Positions 5,420 to 9,575 of a DNA stretch of 9,575 nt are shown here, in pieces. The stretch's first letter is position 1. Every line of letters begins with the position of its first letter. Below the pieces are notes generated by a model, which was not told the origin of the DNA, searched no databases, and was given only the letters and a program-made list of their open reading frames with translations. Origin of the DNA: CAYWNK01 sp047639615 (GTDB lineage: Bacteria > Planctomycetota > UBA1135 > GCA-002686595); contig JBLIOL010000225.1 of the NCBI GenBank assembly GCA_047639615.1, positions 1 through 9,575 on the forward strand, read 5' to 3'. The position numbers and the translations under genes are program-made.

Positions 5420-7267
5420 ATGGCCCCGGAGCACGCCAGCTTGGAATTGCTGGAAGTCTCTCCGGGGCTTTTTCGTTTCCACTGCGAACGCGAGCAGAAG
5501 CAGATCCCGAAGGACGCTGGCTTCCGCTGGCACCGCGGCGATCGCTGCCGCATCAATAGCTGCCCGGCCTGCGCCGCCGATCTAGGCCAGGCCTGGGTCA
5601 GCTACGACGTGGTGGCGGCTATTGAGCTCATGGAGTACGCCGCGCCGGAGCTAGCCACGACCCTGGTTGAGCGCGGCGGCGAGGAGCACGCCGAGCACCT
5701 GGAGGAGGTCCTGCGCCTGGCGGACGAGGCCAAGGAGCGTCAGAGCCACTACGGCGAGAGCCTGCTGCTATCCATGGCCAAGGACGCGGAGCTGTCAGTG
5801 CCCGCGCCGGAGGGACTGGCCTACTTGCCTTACCAGCGCGCGGGAATCGCTTACCTGCAATCCCATCCCCAGGCACTGCTGGCGGACGAGATGGGCCTGG
5901 GCAAGACCATCCAGGCGCTTGGCCTGATGAACTCCGACCCGAGCCTGCGCAAGGTACTGATCGTCTGCCCAGCGAGTCTCAAGCTCAACTGGCTGCGCGA
6001 GTGCGAGCGTTGGCTGGTGGGGGACTTGGTCTGCGGCATCACCACCAAGCGCTGGCCCAAGGATGCCGACGTGGTCATCACCAACTACGAGGTACTTGGC
6101 AAGTGGGCCAAGCAGCTCAAGGGCAACTGGGACATGCTCGTGGCGGACGAGTGTCACTACGTGAAGAACCGTCACGCCAAGCGTTCGAAGCGACTCTTCG
6201 CGCTCAAAGCCGGCCGGCGCCTGATGCTCACCGGTACGCCGATCCTGAATCGCCCCATGGAGATTCAAACCGTGGCCGCCTCTCTGGCGCCGGAGGAGTT
6301 CGGACACTTCTGGGACTTCGCCAAGCGCTACTGCAAGCCGCAGAAAGGTCCCTATGGCTGGGATTTTACCGGCGCCACCAACCTGGAAGAACTGCACACG
6401 CGCCTGCGCAGCACGATCATGGTGCGCCGCACCAAGGCTGATGTGCTGACCGATCTGCCGCCCAAGCGCCGGCAGGTGATTGAGCTCTCCGCCGACGGCT
6501 TGGGGTCCCTAGTCAAACGCGAGGCCGGCGCCTGGGAAGAGCACCAGAGTCGGCTCAAGGAGCTGCGTCGTAAGACGCGCACCGAGGGCGGCGCAGGCGT
6601 CAGCGAGGAGGAGCTCACGGCCATGCGCCAGGGGATCAACGCCGCCTTCGGCGAGATGGCCAAGCTGCGCCAGGAAACTGCGCTCGCCAAGGTGCCGCTG
6701 GTCGTTGCGCACGTGCGCGAGGTGCTCGAGGCCACGCCCAAGGTCGTGCTCTTCGCCCACCACCGCGCCGTGGTGGGGGAGCTAGCCGAAGCCTTCGGCG
6801 ACGACAGCGTCACGCTCATGGGCGGCCAATCACTCACCTCGCGCCAGGCCGCGGTCGACCGCTTCCAGGAGGACGAAAACTGCCGCGTCTTCATCGGCTC
6901 GATCACCGCCGCCGGCTTCGGCCTGACCCTGACGGCTGCCTCGCACGTGGTCTTCGCCGAGCTCGACTGGGTGCCGGCCTACCTGACCCAGGCCGAAGAC
7001 CGCACCCACCGCCTCGGCCAAGAGAACTCCGTCCTGGTCCAGCACCTAGTGCTCGAGGATTCCCTCGACGCGCGCATGGTGCGCACCCTGGTTCAAAAGC
7101 AGCGCGTGGTGGACGGCGTGGTAGACGGCATCGTCGACCCGAAGCAGGGCACGGAACTCTTCGAGGACGACTTCGCCACAGCCCTAATCGCCGCCGCGGA
7201 AGCCGCCGCCGCGGAAGCCCCGGAGGCTACCCCGGCCAAGCGCAAAGCGCGCCGCCGCCGCAAGTGA
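5420..7267 (+). CDS. SNF2-family ATPase/helicase, SMARCAL1/HARP-like
   Basis: A predicted 615-residue dsDNA-translocating superfamily 2 ATPase. Motifs in order: Q-motif-like LPYQRAGIAYL (136-146), Walker A DEMGLGKT (156-163), DECH box (243-246), LTGTP (270-274), VVLFAHHR of the second RecA lobe (442-449), and QAEDRTHRLGQ with the arginine finger (524-534). The last motif and overall compactness resemble SMARCAL1/ZRANB3, eukaryotic annealing helicases that remodel forks and bind RPA. The N-terminus (about 16-73) has IPKDAGFRWHR and Cys43-x4-Cys48-x2-Cys51, with His21 and Cys22 nearby, a possible zinc site in a HARP-like DNA-binding module. Residues 365-425 are a charged, probably helical linker between lobes. 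The tail is Ala/Glu-rich, ending in the basic AKRKARRRRK. ATG 5420 is chosen because upstream codons in this frame overlap gltA for 405 bases and look like gltA shadow. No Shine-Dalgarno is seen. DNA repair or fork restart is inferred; no nuclease, methylase or defence partner is adjacent. Confidence 0.9.
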   Translation: MAPEHASLELLEVSPGLFRFHCEREQKQIPKDAGFRWHRGDRCRINSCPACAADLGQAWVSYDVVAAIELMEYAAPELATTLVERGGEEHAEHLEEVLRLADEAKERQSHYGESLLLSMAKDAELSVPAPEGLAYLPYQRAGIAYLQSHPQALLADEMGLGKTIQALGLMNSDPSLRKVLIVCPASLKLNWLRECERWLVGDLVCGITTKRWPKDADVVITNYEVLGKWAKQLKGNWDMLVADECHYVKNRHAKRSKRLFALKAGRRLMLTGTPILNRPMEIQTVAASLAPEEFGHFWDFAKRYCKPQKGPYGWDFTGATNLEELHTRLRSTIMVRRTKADVLTDLPPKRRQVIELSADGLGSLVKREAGAWEEHQSRLKELRRKTRTEGGAGVSEEELTAMRQGINAAFGEMAKLRQETALAKVPLVVAHVREVLEATPKVVLFAHHRAVVGELAEAFGDDSVTLMGGQSLTSRQAAVDRFQEDENCRVFIGSITAAGFGLTLTAASHVVFAELDWVPAYLTQAEDRTHRLGQENSVLVQHLVLEDSLDARMVRTLVQKQRVVDGVVDGIVDPKQGTELFEDDFATALIAAAEAAAAEAPEATPAKRKARRRRK

Positions 7268-7306
7268 GTTCGGGCGCATGGGGTCAGGCACAAACCAGCC
7301 GAACTC
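7266..7306. repeat. 8-bp inverted repeat spanning the helicase stop
   Basis: GAGTTCGG at 7266-7273 and CCGAACTC at 7299-7306 are exact reverse complements, separated by 25 bases that contain GGGGTCAGGCAC at 7280-7291. The left arm overlaps the helicase TGA (7265-7267). Sequences like GGGGTCAGGCAC are, in my recollection, seen as dispersed palindrome-associated repeats near REP-associated transposases in some genomes. That link is uncertain, and no transposase lies in this window. Confidence 0.4.
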
Positions 7307-7309
7307 CGC

Positions 7310-7328
7310 AGGCGCCGAAGGCGCCTTT
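7310..7328. terminator. Likely bidirectional terminator between convergent genes
   Basis: AGGCGCC (7310-7316) and GGCGCCT (7320-7326) form a perfect seven-pair stem around GAA, followed by TTT (7326-7328) on the + strand. It sits between the helicase stop and the sulfatase stop, where two convergent transcripts would end. The T-run is short and the reverse strand has none, so termination may be partial or Rho-assisted. Confidence 0.45.
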
Positions 7329-7354
7329 GGCAGCGTACCACCAAGCGCCATAGC

Positions 7355-8812
7355 TCAGTCCCCGAAGTACTTCTCGACGATCCACTCGGGTTGCCAGCGG
7401 TCGGGTTTGCGCTCGCGGCCGGTGAGGTCGACATCGGGTGCCGCCGGCGTCGTCATCTCGATCGACTGACCGTCATCCACGCGCGCTTGCCAGTTAGCGA
7501 TCTCGAGGCTCATCCAGGTGATGCGGTTTAGCTGCTCCGCCTGCTGCGCAAGATTCACTAGCTCGAGCGGATCGCTAGCCAGGTTGAAGAGCTGCGTGCG
7601 CCCGACCTTGGGGTAGAGGATCAGCTTCCAGTCGCCGTCGCGCAGGGCGCGCTGGGTCTTGCCCATGGAGGTGAAGACCGAGGGCCAGTTCGCATCGGTC
7701 TCGCCCGCCAGCAAGGGCAGCAGATCGTGCCCGAAGGTGTCTGCCGGCGGCGCCACTCCACAGCGCACTAGCAAGGTCGGGAAGAGATCGAAGAGGTAGG
7801 TGCTAGCGTAGGTCTCGCCGCCCACGGGCAGGCCAGGTCCGACGATCACAACGGGCGCGCGCGTACTCTCCTCGTACAGGCTCTGCTTGCCGAGTAGCCC
7901 GTGACTACCCATGCCTAGTCCGTGATCCGCCGCGTAGACGATCAGCGTGTTCTTGGCTTTACCGCTCTTCTCCAGCGCGTCGAGCACGCGCCCAATCTGG
8001 CTGTCGAGGTGCTCGATCAAGCCGTAGTACTCGGCCAATTGGTCGTGCAACAAGTCCGCCGTGCGCGGCCAAGGCCCGAGCTTCTCATCGCGCACGGTCA
8101 TGAAGCCGTTGTCGAAGGCGTGCTGGCCTTTCCAGTTGGCGGGTAGGGGTGGCCGGCGCTCGGCGTCGCGCTCGCGTATGGCGGGCGGGGGATCGCGCGG
8201 GTCATGGGGGGCTGTGAAGGCGGCGTAGAGGAAGAAGGGCGCCTCGTCCTCGTAGCTCTCAAGGAAACCGACCGCAGCGTCGGCGAAGAGCTCCGACGAG
8301 TGCCGGCTCTCCAGGCGCGCGTTCGAGACCGCCTCGCCCTCGGTGTCCACCAGGTTCATGGCGTGGTGATTGCCCATGCCCCCGAAGAAGACAGCCTTGC
8401 CGCTTTGGAAGCTGCGTAGGAAGCTCGGCTGGCCGTTGTGCCACTTGCCCGTGCCGAAGGTGGTGTAGCCCGCCTCGCCCAGCAGTCCGCCCAGGGTCGG
8501 ACGTCCGGCGAAGTCGGCCTGCATGACCCGGAAGTAGGGTTGCCCCGTGTGCAGCATGGCGCGGCTAGGCACACACACGGCGCCGTGTGGCGAGCCCATG
8601 CAGTAGGCCTGGCGGAAGCTGGTGCCCTTGGCTACCAGGCTGTCGATCACCGGCGTGGAGATGTGCTCATTGCCCCAAGCCCCGACGGTGTCAGCGCGCT
8701 GGTCATCAGCGAAGAAGAAGAGCACGTTGGGGCGAGCCGTGGCTTCGGATTCGGCCGGTGTGGCGGCAGCGCCACCCACCAGTCCGACGCAGGCCAGCAT
8801 GAAAATCAGCAT
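7355..8812 (-). CDS. Exported type I (formylglycine) sulfatase
   Basis: It hydrolyses a sulfate ester, probably on a sulfated glycan or small sulfated compound; the substrate cannot be read from sequence. The 485-residue protein has the S1 sulfatase/alkaline phosphatase fold. Metal ligands Asp36-Asp37 are in FFFADDQRAD. Cys80 in CVPSR (80-84) is the residue matured to formylglycine. TGKWHNG lies at 121-127, APHDPRDPP around 201-209, and Asp296-His297 in YAADHGLGMGSHG. The C-terminal domain has the typical DGDWKLILY and SDPLELVNLA. All core catalytic residues are present. The N-terminus MLIFMLACVGLVGGAAATPAES is hydrophobic with an AAA cleavage-like site, but it has no basic residue. A weak lipobox (MLAC, Cys8) is an alternative. 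A TGA codon six bases before the ATG (8813-8818 is TGA-GCC on this strand) rules out a longer start. The gene stands alone, without a visible sulfatase-maturating enzyme or other glycan genes. Confidence 0.93.
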   Translation of the reverse strand: MLIFMLACVGLVGGAAATPAESEATARPNVLFFFADDQRADTVGAWGNEHISTPVIDSLVAKGTSFRQAYCMGSPHGAVCVPSRAMLHTGQPYFRVMQADFAGRPTLGGLLGEAGYTTFGTGKWHNGQPSFLRSFQSGKAVFFGGMGNHHAMNLVDTEGEAVSNARLESRHSSELFADAAVGFLESYEDEAPFFLYAAFTAPHDPRDPPPAIRERDAERRPPLPANWKGQHAFDNGFMTVRDEKLGPWPRTADLLHDQLAEYYGLIEHLDSQIGRVLDALEKSGKAKNTLIVYAADHGLGMGSHGLLGKQSLYEESTRAPVVIVGPGLPVGGETYASTYLFDLFPTLLVRCGVAPPADTFGHDLLPLLAGETDANWPSVFTSMGKTQRALRDGDWKLILYPKVGRTQLFNLASDPLELVNLAQQAEQLNRITWMSLEIANWQARVDDGQSIEMTTPAAPDVDLTGRERKPDRWQPEWIVEKYFGD

Positions 8813-8855
8813 GGCTCAAAGCCTAGCACGTGTGTGATTAGCCCGGTTCGTTAGC
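8813..8855. promoter_or_regulatory. Divergent promoter region, sulfatase versus zinc-ribbon gene
   Basis: Only 43 bases separate the two divergent start codons, so promoters for both genes must overlap here or extend into coding sequence. I see no convincing -35/-10 pair on either strand. CACGTG at 8827-8832 is a perfect palindromic hexamer and could be half of an operator, but one hexamer is weak evidence. No Shine-Dalgarno is clear for either gene. Confidence 0.35.
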
Positions 8856-9233
8856 ATGGCGGGCATGCAGTTCGTCGCCCGCTTCGTACCGTTCGTCTTT
8901 GGCTTGATTGGCGTGCTGGTCATCGTCTCCTTGTGGACTATGGAGGGCTTTGGCGCCCCGCCGCTTTTCTTCAAGCTCTTCGGGACCCTGATCGCGTCGG
9001 TGTTTTGCCTCACCGGTTTCGGTGCCGCCATCCACGGGCCCGACCGCTTGAATAGCGGACGCCCAGGGGAAGGCCGTCGCCGGGGCAAGCGCAACCGTCG
9101 CAGCGCTCCATCCTCCGCCGGCGGCTACACCTGTCCCCACTGCCAGGGCGGCCTCGAGTCAGGCGCCGACGTCTCTCCGAGCGGCGATGTGAAATGCACC
9201 TTCTGTGACCGCTGGTTCAACATCCACCAATGA
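8856..9233 (+). CDS. Small two-helix membrane protein with C-terminal zinc ribbon, unknown function
   Basis: I do not recognise this 125-residue protein as a named family. Residues about 6-28 and 36-60 are two hydrophobic segments, probably an inner-membrane hairpin. They are followed by a strongly basic stretch, GRRRGKRNRR (about 73-82), which by the positive-inside rule places the C-terminus in the cytoplasm. Residues 93-96 (CPHC) and 114-117 (CTFC) form a two-knuckle zinc ribbon, with DVSPSGDVKC between them and WFNIHQ as the end. Such ribbons commonly mediate protein or nucleic-acid contacts. ATG 8856 and ATG 8865 (Met4) are both possible starts; neither has a Shine-Dalgarno. The stop overlaps the next start as ATGA, which implies co-translation with the lipoprotein. 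It may anchor, sense or regulate something related to that partner, but this is speculation. Confidence 0.8.
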   Translation: MAGMQFVARFVPFVFGLIGVLVIVSLWTMEGFGAPPLFFKLFGTLIASVFCLTGFGAAIHGPDRLNSGRPGEGRRRGKRNRRSAPSSAGGYTCPHCQGGLESGADVSPSGDVKCTFCDRWFNIHQ

Positions 9234-9575
9234 AATTACTCCTTCTCGTTCTGCTGCTCGCTAGCTGCGCCGTGCGCCAGCCTCTTGTTCCCCGGTGGAC
9301 GCCGCTCAACACGGGATCGGAGGCTAGCTTGCGCGGTGTCACCGTGGCTGCCGACGGCAGTGTGTGGATTAGCGGCTCCGGCGGCAGCGTGCTGCGCAGC
9401 GAGGATCAAGGCGCTACTTGGCTCGCGGTCGGACCGAGCGACACCGAGGGCGACTACCGCGACGTCGAAGCACTCGATGCCCAGCGCGCCTACGCCATCC
9501 GCATCACGGAGCCGGCCCAGGTCATCGCCACCGAGGACGGGGGCGCCACTTGGCAGGTGCGCTACGAGGCCGACA
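9230..9575 (+). CDS. Lipoprotein with YCF48/BNR-like propeller repeats (3' partial)
   Basis: The first 115 codons are present; the gene continues past the window. MKLLLLVLLLASC is a lipoprotein signal peptide: Lys2, a Leu-rich core and lipobox LASC with lipidated Cys13. Ala at +2 suggests outer-membrane sorting. After a short linker come two propeller-type repeats. The first runs LRGVTVAADGSVWISGSGG to VLRSEDQGATW. The second runs YRDVEALDAQRAYAI to VIATEDGGATW. The recurring S/T-E-D-x-G-A-T-W is the Asp-box seen in BNR sialidase-like and YCF48/HCF136-type proteins. Bacterial members of this type are often annotated as oxidoreductases or photosystem stability factors without support. Function here is unknown. 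It overlaps the zinc-ribbon gene by four bases (ATGA), so the pair is almost certainly an operon and this gene is probably translated by coupling. Confidence 0.85.
   Translation, partial: MKLLLLVLLLASCAVRQPLVPRWTPLNTGSEASLRGVTVAADGSVWISGSGGSVLRSEDQGATWLAVGPSDTEGDYRDVEALDAQRAYAIRITEPAQVIATEDGGATWQVRYEAD

Noticed and set aside
5420..7267. SNF2 protein as part of a DISARM- or Zorya-like defence system
   Set aside because: No methylase, nuclease or other defence gene is adjacent. Neighbours are citrate synthase and a sulfatase, and the motor looks SMARCAL1-like.
7278..7469. Small + strand ORF starting near the convergent spacer
   Set aside because: It runs over the intergenic hairpin and antisense to the sulfatase 3' end; no family resemblance.

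Overview
This is a GC-rich bacterial chromosomal window, mostly ordinary metabolism and DNA maintenance. It holds eight protein genes or gene ends on the + strand and one gene on the - strand. The organism is most likely a member of Planctomycetota or a similar deep, high-GC Gram-negative lineage. Pointers are an exported type I sulfatase, almost no recognisable Shine-Dalgarno sequences, an outer-membrane-type lipoprotein, and an ETF-ubiquinone oxidoreductase with a bacterial-type Cys-rich C-terminus. This placement is an inference; Myxococcota or another phylum is not excluded.

Layout on the + strand, positions 1-7267: the end of ssb (Gly-rich linker and acidic C-terminal tip); a single-chain MoaD-MoaE molybdopterin synthase; ETF-ubiquinone oxidoreductase; leucyl aminopeptidase PepA; citrate synthase; and a SMARCAL1/HARP-like SNF2 helicase. 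Spacers are short (15 to about 150 bases). Several can fold into hairpins: one in the etfQO leader, one before gltA next to a four-codon mini-ORF, and a UUCG-type hairpin before the helicase. I see no phage, IS, CRISPR, tRNA or rRNA sequence.

Positions 7268-7354 separate the convergent helicase and sulfatase genes. They contain two adjacent inverted repeats, one likely a bidirectional terminator and one possibly a degenerate repeat element. The sulfatase (7355-8812, - strand) has the formylglycine motif CVPSR. It is divergent from a two-gene + strand unit that starts at 8856: a small two-helix membrane protein with a C-terminal zinc ribbon, joined by an ATGA overlap to a lipoprotein with YCF48/BNR-like propeller repeats that runs off the window end.

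The genes do not form one pathway. ETF-QO and citrate synthase serve respiratory fatty-acid/amino-acid oxidation and the TCA cycle. MoaD-MoaE makes molybdopterin. PepA recycles peptides. SSB and the helicase act on single-stranded or forked DNA. The sulfatase and the lipoprotein are probably envelope or exported proteins. I found no clear undescribed multi-gene system. The least explained items are the zinc-ribbon/YCF48 pair, the fused molybdopterin synthase with its internal Gly-Gly, and the structured intergenic spacers.
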